Of a DNA stretch of 64,000 nucleotides, positions 40,192 through 49,903 are shown in pieces. This stretch comes from Serratia odorifera (GTDB lineage Bacteria; Pseudomonadota; Gammaproteobacteria; Enterobacterales; Enterobacteriaceae). Position 1 is the stretch's first letter. The number at the start of each line of letters is the position of its first letter. Where the stretch lies: the NCBI RefSeq assembly GCF_900635445.1, contig NZ_LR134117.1, positions 4,650,001-4,714,000 on the forward strand, written 5' to 3'. The position numbers and the translations under genes are program-made. Under the pieces are notes generated by a model, which made no database searches, was not told the DNA's origin, and saw only the letters and a list, made by a program, of their open reading frames with translations.

Positions 40192-40245
40192 ATGATGAAA
40201 CGTATTCACAAAATCATCGCCCTGTTTGCCAATTTCAGCAACTGA
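40192..40245 (+). CDS. Possible 17-aa small ORF beside the CRP box
   Basis: ATG ATG AAA ... TGA encodes MMKRIHKIIALFANFSN, a basic N-terminus followed by a hydrophobic stretch. TATACC at 40181-40186 is a poor -10 candidate and no good ribosome site precedes the ATG. Not recognised. An inverted repeat TAACGAACG / CGTTCGTTA (40257-40310) lies downstream and overlaps the ycaQ stop. Real translation is uncertain. Confidence 0.2.
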   Translation: MMKRIHKIIALFANFSN

Positions 40246-40307
40246 GGCTCAGCTTGTAACGAACGGCGCTGTCACTCGTTTTACCCCCCCCATAACAACG
40301 TCGTTCG

Positions 40308-41534
40308 TTATCCCACGTCCCAACCGCTGCCCCATTCGCTACGGACCGAAGCCGGTATCTCCCCCAGCGTGACCCGCGTGGCGCCATGCCATTTGGCCAT
40401 TCGCTCGATCGCCTGAAAAACATCCTGACAACGCTGCCGCCCCATACGTACCTGTGGCTCGGTATGAAAACTGATGACTTCAAACTCCGCTTTGCGACGG
40501 TGCATTTTTGCATCAATACGCCCAATCAATTCGCCACGCTGCAGCACCGGCAACGTGAAATAGCCATATTGCCGTTTTTCTTTCGGCGTATAGCATTCGA
40601 GCCGGTACTCAAAATTGAACAGCTGCTGGGCGCGGCGGCGATCCCACACCACCGGATCGAAGGGCGACAGTAACGTGGTGACGCTAGATTTCAATTTGCC
40701 CTGTTGCGCCAGCGCCAATTGCTGCGCCAGCGAATGGTGCACATAGCATGTGCCGTCGAGCCCGCTGACCTGTACCGGCATGATTTCGTCAGCTCGCGTC
40801 AGGCGATCCAGTAGTTTTTGCGGCGATACTCGCTTCAGGCGATAGTAATCCGCCAGCCACTCCGGCTTGAAAATGCCCAGATAACGGCAGCTACGAGTCA
40901 ACATCTCCTCACGTGCCGCCGCCGCGGGCAGTGCCTGGGTAGCATCGTGCCAATCCGGTAACAGACGTTCGGTAAGATCGTAAACGCGGTGGAAATTACG
41001 GCGTTCGGCCACCATCAGCCGGCCGGCGGTAAATAAAATCTCCAGATGGCGTTTTTCTGGTTTCCAGTCCCACCAGCCGTTGCTGCCCTTTTTTTCGGCG
41101 TTGAAATCGGCTGAACGCACCGGGCCTTGCTCAGCCACGTATGCCAGCAAATCGTCAATCGCGGTCTGATGTTTGTCGACCCAGGCTTGAGAATATTTCC
41201 AGCCCATACCCTGCGGATCCAGCATGCGGTGGCGCAATAACGCAAAATCTTCAATCGGCAGGAAACAGGCTTCGTGCGCCCAATATTCAAACAGCTGGCG
41301 CCCCGCTAACGCCTGCTCCAGCCACTCGGGAGAATAGGCGCCCAATCGACTGAACAGCACCAGATACGGGCTGCGTGCGACCACGCTGATGGTATCGATC
41401 TGCAATAATCCCATGCGCCGAATGGCGGCAATCACATCGTCAGGTCTGGCTTTGCGTTTGCTGGGAACCAGCAGGCCCTGAGCGGCAAGATGCAGCGAGC
41501 GGGCAGCGGCGAGCGAAATTTGTGGTATTGGCAT
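40308..41534 (-). CDS. ycaQ: DNA interstrand-crosslink glycosylase YcaQ (AlkX family)
   Basis: HTH_42 family DNA glycosylase that unhooks nitrogen-mustard-type interstrand crosslinks. 408 aa from MPIPQISLAAARSLHLAAQG; another ATG 8 codons upstream is possible. The catalytic Q-x-D signature is seen as QID at about residues 45-47 in MGLLQIDTISVVARSPYLVL. Other conserved blocks: EYWAHEACFLPI, GWWDWKPEKRHLEILFTAGRL and LSPFDPVVWDRRRAQQLFNF. In E. coli it neighbours lpxK; here two csp genes and hglS lie between. Confidence 0.92.
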   Translation of the reverse strand: MPIPQISLAAARSLHLAAQGLLVPSKRKARPDDVIAAIRRMGLLQIDTISVVARSPYLVLFSRLGAYSPEWLEQALAGRQLFEYWAHEACFLPIEDFALLRHRMLDPQGMGWKYSQAWVDKHQTAIDDLLAYVAEQGPVRSADFNAEKKGSNGWWDWKPEKRHLEILFTAGRLMVAERRNFHRVYDLTERLLPDWHDATQALPAAAAREEMLTRSCRYLGIFKPEWLADYYRLKRVSPQKLLDRLTRADEIMPVQVSGLDGTCYVHHSLAQQLALAQQGKLKSSVTTLLSPFDPVVWDRRRAQQLFNFEYRLECYTPKEKRQYGYFTLPVLQRGELIGRIDAKMHRRKAEFEVISFHTEPQVRMGRQRCQDVFQAIERMAKWHGATRVTLGEIPASVRSEWGSGWDVG

Positions 41535-41643
41535 GCGGACATCCAGGTGATTTGGCAATCGCCTGATGATAGTGGAATTTGGGGGATTTTTCTTCGCCAG
41601 TGCTTGGGGGTGGCGGCACCGGCACTGGCGAGGAAGGAGTGCC

Positions 41644-41865
41644 TTAGAACGCGATGACGTCTGCGGCGGACAGCCCGTGAGAGCTGCGGTAGATCGAGAA
41701 CTCGACGTTCTGACCTTCGTTTAACGATTTATTTTTGGTATTGGCGATAGCACGGCGGCTAACATAAATTTCGTCACTACCATCAACCGGAGAAATAACG
41801 CCATAGCCTTCGGCTTGGTCATACCATTTCACTCGGCCCATTTTTAACACGGTATTTTTAAACAT
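41644..41865 (-). CDS. Divergent cold-shock-domain protein
   Basis: 73-aa protein MFKNTVLKMGRVKWYDQAEG... with the CSD pattern, including GRVKWYD near the start and LSAADVIAF at the end. The RNP1 motif KGFGFI is replaced by EGYGVI and the RNP2 motif VFVHF by IYVSR, so several nucleic-acid-stacking aromatics are missing. Compared with the canonical paralogue 220 nt upstream it has low identity. It may bind RNA weakly or act otherwise, as suggested for E. coli CspF/CspH. Own transcription unit: the upstream csp has a terminator at 41976. Confidence 0.8.
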   Translation of the reverse strand: MFKNTVLKMGRVKWYDQAEGYGVISPVDGSDEIYVSRRAIANTKNKSLNEGQNVEFSIYRSSHGLSAADVIAF

Positions 41866-41975
41866 AGATTCTATCCTTTTACTTGAGCATCCATGACAAC
41901 GTCATTTTTATTATTGTCGGGACGCTACCAGCCCATCCTAAAGTTTTTCGTAACAAACCTCTCGTGAGCAAAAAA

Positions 41976-42000
41976 TTAAAAAACCCGCACTACGGCGGGC
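41976..42000 (-). terminator. Terminator of the canonical csp gene
   Basis: CCCGC-CGTAGT-GCGGG followed on the minus strand by TTTTTTAATTTTTTG, 86 nt past the stop of the 42086 gene. Confidence 0.85.
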
Positions 42001-42085
42001 TTGGTGTACTTAATATCTTCCGCAGGGAGTGGCAATAGTGCCCGTGTCCCGGTTGTATTAAGAACGTTTACGCTATTGACTGTGA

Positions 42086-42295
42086 TTACAGAGCAACAAC
42101 GTTGGCGGCAGCCGGCCCGCGCGGGCTGTCCTGGATGGTATACTCGACACGCTGGCCTTCAGCCAGAGTCTTGAAACCGTCGGTCATGATTGCGGAGAAG
42201 TGTACGAATACGTCTTTACCGCCGTCGTGTTGCTCAATGAAACCAAAACCTTTGCTCTCGTTGAACCACTTAACTTGACCAGTCTTCTTAGACAT
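42086..42295 (-). CDS. Cold-shock protein, CspE/CspC/CspA type
   Basis: 69-aa single-domain RNA chaperone: MSKKTGQVKWFNESKGFGFI (RNP1 KGFGFI) and KDVFVHFSAIM (RNP2 VFVHF), ending PRGPAAANVVAL. All canonical aromatic residues are present. Which paralogue it represents cannot be decided from sequence alone. It has a long AT-rich upstream region with a cold-box-like sequence at 42472-42482, which would give a leader near 180 nt as in cspA. Confidence 0.93.
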   Translation of the reverse strand: MSKKTGQVKWFNESKGFGFIEQHDGGKDVFVHFSAIMTDGFKTLAEGQRVEYTIQDSPRGPAAANVVAL

Positions 42296-42820
42296 TACTT
42301 TTACCTTTAAATATATTTACAAAATCTGCCATAAGGCAATGGTGGCCGTTTTCAGAAACATTACTTATGGGAGATACTTAGAAGGTTCGTCTTTGAAGCG
42401 GAATCGAAAGATAACGACTTTGAAGGAACTGCATAACTCAACATCTAAATCTAAACTCGAACATAAATAGGTCTGTATCACAGGCCGACTTGCATTTACT
42501 CATAAAACAACGACAAGCACAAGTGGTTTATCAAACCATTTTTAATTTAACCCACAGTTTAATTTTATCACAATGATTACATTGGTTTTATTTTTATAAA
42601 AAACTGCCCGTCGGCAAGCCTTCTCCGCTTCCAGATACCCATACGCAGCGCGCAAACGTCAGCAAATGAGAGCTAACGCATAAAAATCTAATATGTTTGA
42701 GCCGGTTATAACAAAACCATGGTCAGATAGCTAAACTTGAGTTGAAAACAAGGCAGATGGCCGCCTGGCCAGTACGATCGCCGAAAATAATAATTTCAGA
42801 TTATGCTGAATTAAGGAGCT
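42296..42820. other. 525-nt intergenic region with csp leader
   Basis: AT-rich, no gene seen. On the minus strand TGTGATACAGA (42472-42482) matches 8 of 11 bases of the E. coli cspA cold box TGACGTACAGA and lies 177 nt from the csp start codon, close to the cspA leader length. A weak TTGTGC-N18-TAAATG promoter precedes it. The right part must contain the hglS promoter. Confidence 0.4.
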
Positions 42821-44234
42821 ATGCGCATGACCGCCCAGCAGTTCATCTCACCGAATGAAATCCGTGCCAAATTCTCGCATGCCATGTCTGATATGTATCA
42901 AAAGGAAGTGCCGTTATACGGCGCTCTGCTTGATTTGGTGGCCGAAACCAACCGGGAACTGTTGAGTAATGACGCCGAGTTGGCGCATCAACTGCAAATT
43001 ACCGGTGAGATTGAGCGGCTGGCAATGGAACGCCATGGCGCCATTCGGGTTGGTACCGCCCACGAATTGGCTACCCTGAGGCGACTGTTTAACGTTATGG
43101 GGCATGGCGCCGGTCGGCTATTACGATCTGGCGGTCGCTGGTGTCCCCGTGCATTCCACCGCATTTCGTGCGGTACATGAAAAAGATCTGCAAACCAGTC
43201 CGTTTCGCGTATTTACCTCACTGCTGCGTCTGGAATTGATTGAACAGCCCGAACTGCGCGCACTGGCTGAACGACTGCTGGGCCGCCGGCAGATCTTCAC
43301 CGAGCGAGCGCTGGAGCTCATCACCCTGCACGAGGCGCAAGGCGGTCTCGACCGCACACAGGCAAGCGAGTTTATCGAACAGGCGCTGGAAACCTTTCGT
43401 TGGCACTCCCAGGCGACTGTCAGCGCAGCCGAGTATCGGCAACTGCACGACCAACACCGTTTAATCGCCGACGTGGTGGCCTTTAAAGGCCCGCATATCA
43501 ACCACCTGACGCCGCGTACGCTGGATATCGACCTGGTGCAAGACGGCATGCCGCAGCGTGGCATTACGCCGAAGGCGGTGATTGAAGGCCCGCCTCGCCG
43601 TAAATGCCCGATCCTGTTACGGCAAACCAGCTTCAAGGCGCTTGAAGAGCCGGTGGCATTTGTCGAACACAACGGCACTACGGTTGCCGGCCACCACACC
43701 GCACGCTTTGGCGAAATTGAACAACGCGGCGTCGCACTGACGCCGAAAGGCCGGGCGCTGTACGACCGTTTGCTGCAAGCCACCAACCATGCCTTGCAGG
43801 CGGCGCCGAGCGAAAAAAATGCCGATCGGTATAACCAGTTATTACAGGATAACTTCCAATCTTTTCCCGACGATTATACCACCCTGCGCGAACAGCAGCT
43901 GGCATGGTTCCGCTACTTCCCCACCGAGTGCGGGTTGGCGGCCAAAGACAGCCTTGATAAACACAGCTCGCTGGAACAGCTGATCGCGCAAGATTATGTG
44001 CGTTTCCAACCGCTGGTATACGAGGATTTTCTGCCGGTCAGCGCGGCGGGCATCTTCCAATCAAATCTGGGAGACAATCAGCACGCACAATATAATGCAG
44101 CGTCGAGCCGCTCGGCCTTTGAGATGGCGCTGGGTGCGCAAGTGATCGATGAATTGACGTTATATCAGCAAACGCAGCAGCGTTCTGTACAGGCCTGCGC
44201 GCAAGCGTTGGGACTTGACGCGCTGGCGCTGTAA
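42821..44234 (+). CDS. hglS: 2-oxoadipate dioxygenase/decarboxylase HglS (YdcJ, DUF1338), one frameshift
   Basis: Fe(II) enzyme of the VOC superfamily that converts 2-oxoadipate to D-2-hydroxyglutarate in lysine/pipecolate catabolism. Matches E. coli YdcJ across its length: MYQKEVPLYGALLDLV, PVHSTAFR (metal His), HINHLTPRTLDID (metal His), FGEIEQRGVALTPKGR (metal Glu) and TYEDFLPVSAAGIFQSNLG-like. One extra G in ATGGGG at 43096-43100 splits the frame; corrected length 470 aa. AAGGAG stands 4 nt before ATG 42821; ATG 42827 is also possible. Ends 1 nt from convergent lpxK. No other lysine-catabolic gene is nearby. Confidence 0.88.
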
Positions 44235-44235
44235 G

Positions 44236-45216
44236 TTAGTTTTTCAGCAAGGTTTCAATACGCTGCAACAGGGTATTTGCCTGCTCGTTCGGCAACACCG
44301 CATCGACGGGCAAGTACCACCAATCCGCTTGCGCAAAACTGCGACATTTAACCGCGTCTTTCTCGGTCATCAACAGGGTTTGCCCCTGAGGAGTCAGCTC
44401 GGACAGTTGTGCCAGGTCATATTGCTGATGGTCGGCAAACGACACCTCCCGCTCGACGTTGACCCGCAGGTTTTCAAGCGTGGCAAAGAAGCGCGGTGGA
44501 TGACCGATGCCGGCCATCGCCACCACCCGTGGTAATTGTTCTGCCGCCAGGCGCTGACCGCTGACCATATTTACCGCTTCACGCGCCTGTAGTCGCATGG
44601 CGATTTCACCCGGCTGCGCCACGCCGCCGTTGGCGATACGGGCATCTACCGTGTCCAACCGCCCGGCCCGCTCACGCATTGGCCCAGCCGGCAACCACCA
44701 ACCGTTGCCAAACCGACGCACACCGTCAATCACCACCAGCTCAAAATCACGCTGCAACGCATAGTGCTGCAAGCCGTCATCGGTGATCACCAGATCGAGA
44801 TGGTGTCGTTGTAGCAAAGCCTGTACCGCAGCGGCGCGTTTCGGCGCAATCGCCACCGGGGCGCCGGTACGCTGGTAAATCAGCACCGGTTCGTCACCGG
44901 CCTGTTGCGTTGTGGTTTGTGCATCCAACAACAGCGGGTAGACCGGTGATTTCCCGCCATAACCCCGAGACACCACCCCTACCCGATAGCCACGCGACTG
45001 CAATTGTTCAACCAGCCAGATCACCATCGGCGTCTTGCCATTACCGCCGGCGGTCAGATTACCGACCACCACCACCGGCACTGGCGCACGCCAGCTTTTA
45101 CGCAAACCAACACGATAACTGAGCCGTATCAGCACGCTCACCAGGCCATACAGCCAGGAGAGCGGTAACAGTAAAAGATAGAGCAGCGAACTGCCTGACC
45201 AGATGCGATCGATCAT
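44236..45216 (-). CDS. lpxK: Tetraacyldisaccharide 4'-kinase LpxK
   Basis: Phosphorylates the 4' position of the lipid A disaccharide at the inner-membrane face; essential. 326 aa: N-terminal membrane anchor (LLYLLLLPLSWLYGLVSVLI, about 11-30), P-loop GNLTAGGNGKTP at 52-63, DDGLQHYALQRD and AMAGIGHPPRF motifs. Its ATG overlaps the msbA stop (TAATG), so flippase and kinase are coupled. Confidence 0.96.
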   Translation of the reverse strand: MIDRIWSGSSLLYLLLLPLSWLYGLVSVLIRLSYRVGLRKSWRAPVPVVVVGNLTAGGNGKTPMVIWLVEQLQSRGYRVGVVSRGYGGKSPVYPLLLDAQTTTQQAGDEPVLIYQRTGAPVAIAPKRAAAVQALLQRHHLDLVITDDGLQHYALQRDFELVVIDGVRRFGNGWWLPAGPMRERAGRLDTVDARIANGGVAQPGEIAMRLQAREAVNMVSGQRLAAEQLPRVVAMAGIGHPPRFFATLENLRVNVEREVSFADHQQYDLAQLSELTPQGQTLLMTEKDAVKCRSFAQADWWYLPVDAVLPNEQANTLLQRIETLLKN

Positions 45217-46962
45217 TATTCACCAAACTGCATACGATGCAGCTGCGCATAGGCGCCTTGTTTGGCGATCAACTCATGATGTTCGCCACGCTCTACGATA
45301 CGCCCGTCTTCCACCACCAGAATTTCATCGGCTTTTTCGATGGTAGACAGACGGTGTGCGATCACCAGCGAAGTACGGTCTTTTTGCAACTCGTCCAGCG
45401 CAGCCTGGATTGCACGCTCGGATTCGGTGTCCAATGCCGAGGTCGCTTCATCAAGGATCAGGATCGGGCAATCGCGCAGCAGTGCGCGGGCAATGGCAAT
45501 TCGCTGGCGCTGACCACCGGAGAGCATCACGCCGTTTTCGCCGATCACCGTATCCAGACCATTGTCCATTTTTTCAATGAAATCCATCGCATAGGCCATA
45601 CGCGCGGCCTTTTCGATTTCTTCACGGCTGTAACGATCTTCGCGCGCATACGCAATATTGTTGGCGATGGTGTCATTGAACAAATGCACATTTTGCGACA
45701 CCAGGGCCACCTGATCGCGCAGCGAGGCCAGGGTATATTCTCGCAGATCGTGGCCATCCATCAGGATTTCGCCCTGCTGAATATCATAGAAACGCGTCAG
45801 GAGATTGGCGATGGTCGATTTGCCCGAACCGGAACGTCCCACCAGCGCCACCGTTTTGCCTTCTGAAATGCTCAGGTTGATATCACGCAGCGCTGGCGTT
45901 TCCTTGCCGGGATAGCAGAAGGTTACGTTGCGGAATTCGATATCGCCTTTGGCACGTTGTACTTCGCGCGTGCCGGTATCTTTCTCCTGCTCCATATCCA
46001 GAATGGAGAACAGCGTCTGACAGGCAGCCATACCGCGCTGGAACTGCGCGTTGACGTTGGTTAACGATTTCAGCGGACGCATCAGGGCAATCATCGACGA
46101 GAACACCACGGTGATGGTACCGGCGGTCAGCGTTTCCATTACGCTTGGGAAACTGGCGGCAAACAGCACAAACGCCAGCGCCAGCGACGCAATCAGCTGA
46201 ATGATCGGATCGGAAATCGACGAGGCGGAAACCAGTTTCATGCCTGTTGACGCATGCGGTTGCTGACGGAGTTGAAGCGCTCGGTCTCCACCTGCTGGCC
46301 ACCGAAGATAAGCACTTCTTTGTGCCCTTTCAGCATTTGTTCAGCGCTGGTGGTAACCTGCCCATGGTATTTTGCATATTCTTGCTGATATTGCGAAAAC
46401 GCTTCGATACCATTCGGATGGCAAACGACACAATCGGCGCCAGGATAATCAGAATTACCGACAGCTGCCAGCTGTAGTAGAACATCATGATGAACAGGCC
46501 GATAATCGAGGCCCCTTCACGCACCACGGTCACCAGCGCGCTGGATGATGACGAGGCGACCTGCTCGGAGTCATAGGTAATGCGCGACAACAAGGTACCG
46601 GTCGATTGCTGATCGAAAAATGCCACCGGCATGCGCATCATGTGGCCGAACAGACGGCGGCGCATTTGCATCACCACCATGCCGGATACCCAGGAGATAC
46701 AGTAACTGGAAACGAAGCTGGTTATGCCGCGCATCAGCATCAGGCCAATCACCACCAGCGGCATCCAGAGTAAAACGCTGCTGTCGGTTTTACCAAAACC
46801 ATCATCCAAAAGAGGTTTAAGCAGGGACAACATCAATGTGTCCCCGGCGGCGTTCAGAATCAACGCGATGGCGGCCACAATCAGCCCTGACTTGAAAGGT
46901 GTGATCATCGGCCACAATCGACGGAAGGTCTGCGTGGTCGAGAGATCTTTATCATTCATCAT
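45216..46962 (-). CDS. msbA: Lipid A exporter ATPase MsbA, two 1-base deletions in assembly
   Basis: Homodimeric ABC flippase moving lipid A-core across the inner membrane; essential. N-terminal half: six-helix membrane domain (LIVAAIALILNAAGDTLMLS onward). C-terminal NBD: Walker A GRSGSGKST, LSGGQRQR and LILDEATSALD. One base is missing near 46362-46364 (TMGQVTTSAEQ junction) and one near 46241-46243 (RQQGMKLVSASS junction); the 90-nt segment between reads QMLKGHKEVLIFGGQQVE in the corrected frame. Corrected length 582 aa equals E. coli. As the gene is essential, the breaks must be sequence errors or the copy is not the functional one. Confidence 0.93.
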
Positions 46963-46997
46963 GCAAATACCAGCATTGGAAGAAATAGCGGCCTATT

Positions 46998-49270
46998 TTA
47001 CTCATTATCCCTCTCTACGCCAAACCGCTGATGGTACCAACGGGGCATTAATTGCTCTCGAAAGCCATTAATTTGCCAATCATTGTCGAAAAAAAGTACG
47101 CTGAGCTGTCCGGCACGCGACGTATCATGCCAACTGATATTATTTTTCCGGTAACGACTGATGATTTTTTCTGCGGGTAAGCGCCAAACATTATAGCGGG
47201 AAGCCGAAGCCAACGCCGCTTTCGGTGCCACCGCCCGTAAAAAAGACGGCGTTTGACGACGTTTTGCTGCCGTGATGCGGCACCTGCAGTAAGGTGGCGG
47301 GCAAATTGGCCCGCTGACGCAGCAGCGCCGCTTCCCCTTTGGCTTCCAGATCGCCGGTGAGTAAAACGCTGTGTTGGCCCATCATCCAGGCGAATCACGC
47401 AGGAGTCATCATTGGTGGCATAATTCACCCGCCGTGGTGGCCACAGCGCCTTAATGCGCAACCCCTGCCAATGCCACTGCTGCCCCTGTATACATGGCAA
47501 GTGCCCCGCCTCGCTCAGGGGCGAGTGGACACTGGCCTGCGGGGAACGCCTGCAGCAACTCCGGCAGCCCGCCAATATGATCCAGATGGCTATGGCTGAT
47601 AAAGATATGTTCCAGTGCAAGCCTCGCCAGCGCAAATACGGCAATATGATGCGCTGCGCCGCGCTGCCGGTATTCCACCGATTGCCGCTATCATACATGA
47701 TTGCCTTGCCATTGCGCTCGACTACCACCGCCAGAACCATGGCCCACATCCAACATATTCAAGCCGCCAACGGTGTTCCGGTGGACGTTCGCGCCACACC
47801 AGGAATATGAGAAATAGTGCAGCGCACCCCGTCGGGTAGCTGCGCCACCAGCCGAAACGCCAGGCCGCCACGCTCAGCCACCCCAGTACGCTGAACTGCA
47901 TCAGCCCCGAACTGATGCGTACCCACCCCTGCTCCAACCAGGGCAGCGGCCAAAAGCGCCCAAACCAGCCGTTTGATTGGCTGCCAACCATAAATACTCG
48001 CCCAGCATCGGCACATTGTTCAACACCACGGCCGGTAAGAATCAGCGGTACCGACAGTAACGAAACGATCGGTACCCGCCCATAGGTTGGCCGGCAACGA
48101 GGTCCAGGACACCCCCGTGAAACAGACCAAACTGCATTGGCAGCAATAATAGCGTCATCCCCAGTTGGATGTGCAGCCAGCGTAACGGCGCCCAATACCA
48201 GGCTGCGCTAAAACGCCGAGGTAGCGGTGCCCATTCAAACCAGAAAATCAGCGCGGCAACCGCCAGTGCCGATAGCCAAAAACTGTCGGATAGTATCGCC
48301 CAGCGGATCGCTCAGCAGTATCAGACAAATGCACCACAGCCACACCTGCCAGGAGGAGCAGCATATGCCGCGCAAGCGTAATATGACCCATAGCGTCAAG
48401 GCGATCGCAGCACGCAACGCCGGCGGGTGGCCACCGGCCAGCCAGGCGTATCCCAACGCCACCCCGGTGCCAATCAGCAATGGCAAACGGTAGCCGATCC
48501 AGCGCGCGGGCAGTAAAGCCTGCCCTAAACGCGCCCAGCCCCCCAGATCATCATGGCGGCCAGAGAAATATGCAGGCCTGAAATTGCCATCAGGTGGAGC
48601 AATGCCGGTTTTTTGCAACCGTTCACGCAGCCGTTGAGCTACCTGCGCCCGTTCGCCAAAGGCCAGTGCCAGCATGGTGCCGCGATGCTCCAGGGCACCG
48701 ATGCGTCGTTCTACCGCCGTGATGATACGTTGCCGCAAGCCACACTGCGTATCAAGCGGCCTGGCAGCGTGAATGTAACCGGTCAGCGGCTGACGGCGGG
48801 CAATGGCCCAACGCTGGCTATCAAATCCCCCCTGATTGAGGTTAGCGTGTACCGGTCTGAAACCAACCCTCCAGCATCCACCGCTGACCGGCGCACCAGT
48901 CGGGCGTTTTCAAACCGGGCATTGAATGACAGCGCAGGGAAAAGCCAGCGTCGATTCGTGCTGTTCAATCCTGAACTGAATTTTGGCCGGTTCGCTGCCT
49001 GTCAGTCTCACGCTGCTGACGGTAGCGACTACCTCGACGGTTTTTTCGCTGAGGGTGGCGATCTGCTGCATGACGACGTTTGCGCTCAAGCACGCCAATA
49101 CCAGCCACACAAAGCGCCCACGCCATGGTCTGGCATAACGCGCTACTGGTTTGACGCCACAAGCCAACCATCAGCGTCGCCAACCCCAACAGCATTTGCC
49201 AGGTGGGCAATTGCGACATAAACAAGATCGGCAACATACCGACCACTACGGCGGCGGCGGCAATATCCAT
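46998..49270 (-). CDS. comEC: DNA uptake channel ComEC (YcaI), heavily frameshifted as sequenced
   Basis: Inner-membrane channel for single-stranded DNA uptake (competence). Family blocks appear in order but in changing frames: MDIAAAAVVVGMLPILFMSQ near 49270, RGRFVWLVLACLSANVVMQQ, CAGQRWMLEGWFQTGTR, GGFDSQRWAIARRQPLTG, GYAWLAGGHPPALRAAI, the beta-lactamase-like ISHSHLDHIGGLPELL and LLQVPHHGSKTSSNAVF, and the end LMPRWYHQRFGV. I count at least nine frame changes. The span (about 757 codons) equals the family length, so indels cancel out, favouring sequencing error. A true pseudogene is also possible, as comEC is dispensable. Start is provisional. Confidence 0.8.
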
Positions 49271-49482
49271 TGACAGTCTGATAGGTTTCTCCCTGACAAA
49301 AGGTCGCTATAACCGGATGTTACGTCGGGACGAGCTGATGTGCAGGGGGATAAAAACCAATCACGGAATGCGCTGCGCAAACCGTTAGCTGCTAGCGTGG
49401 CTTGCAGCAGGGAAATGCTTGCCGTGTCGCATAAACAACGGTGCGTGCGCGATTGGCGACCAATAAGGCAGGGATAAATTTC

Positions 49483-49520
49483 AGCGAAAAAAAACGGCGC
49501 CCAAGGGCACCGTTTTATAT
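49483..49520 (-). terminator. Terminator of ihfB
   Basis: AAAACGG(t)GCCC-TTG-GGGC... stem with one mismatch (49491-49516) followed on the minus strand by a T8 run, 40 nt past the ihfB stop. A T-rich stretch on the other side may let it act both ways. Confidence 0.85.
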
Positions 49521-49555
49521 TTTTTACAAGCAACAACTCTATGGTCAATCAGACA

Positions 49556-49840
49556 TTAGCCATAGATATTGGCGCGGTCACGTAACTCTTTACCTGGTTT
49601 AAAGTGCGGGACGTACTTGCCATCCAGATCAACCTTATCACCGGTTTTTGGGTTACGACCTACGCGCGGAGCACGGTAGTGAAGAGAAAAACTGCCGAAT
49701 CCGCGGATCTCGATGCGCTCGCCATCGGCCAATGTCGCAGCCATATGCTCAAGCATCTCTTTCACTGCATCCTCAACGGCTTTCGCCGGGATATGAGATT
49801 GCTGGCCAGCAAGTCTTTCAATAAGTTCAGACTTGGTCAT
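49556..49840 (-). CDS. ihfB: Integration host factor beta subunit
   Basis: DNA-bending nucleoid protein, heterodimer with IhfA. 94 aa beginning MTKSELIERLAGQQSHIPAK; DNABII signature GFGSFSLHYRAPRVGRNPKTG with the intercalating Pro in RNPKTG; C-terminus KPGKELRDRANIYG. Directly downstream of rpsA as in E. coli, with GAGGAACA as ribosome site. Confidence 0.97.
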   Translation of the reverse strand: MTKSELIERLAGQQSHIPAKAVEDAVKEMLEHMAATLADGERIEIRGFGSFSLHYRAPRVGRNPKTGDKVDLDGKYVPHFKPGKELRDRANIYG

Positions 49841-49903
49841 TGTTCCTCCAAGCTTTGCAGCTAAACTACCGTATCAGGGCGGTCAGAGACCGCCCCACCG
49901 TCA

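Noticed and set aside
41594..41631. Ten-bp inverted repeat TCGCCAGTGC/GCACTGGCGA as a terminator
   Set aside because: No U-tract follows on either strand; left as an unexplained repeat between the divergent csp gene and ycaQ.
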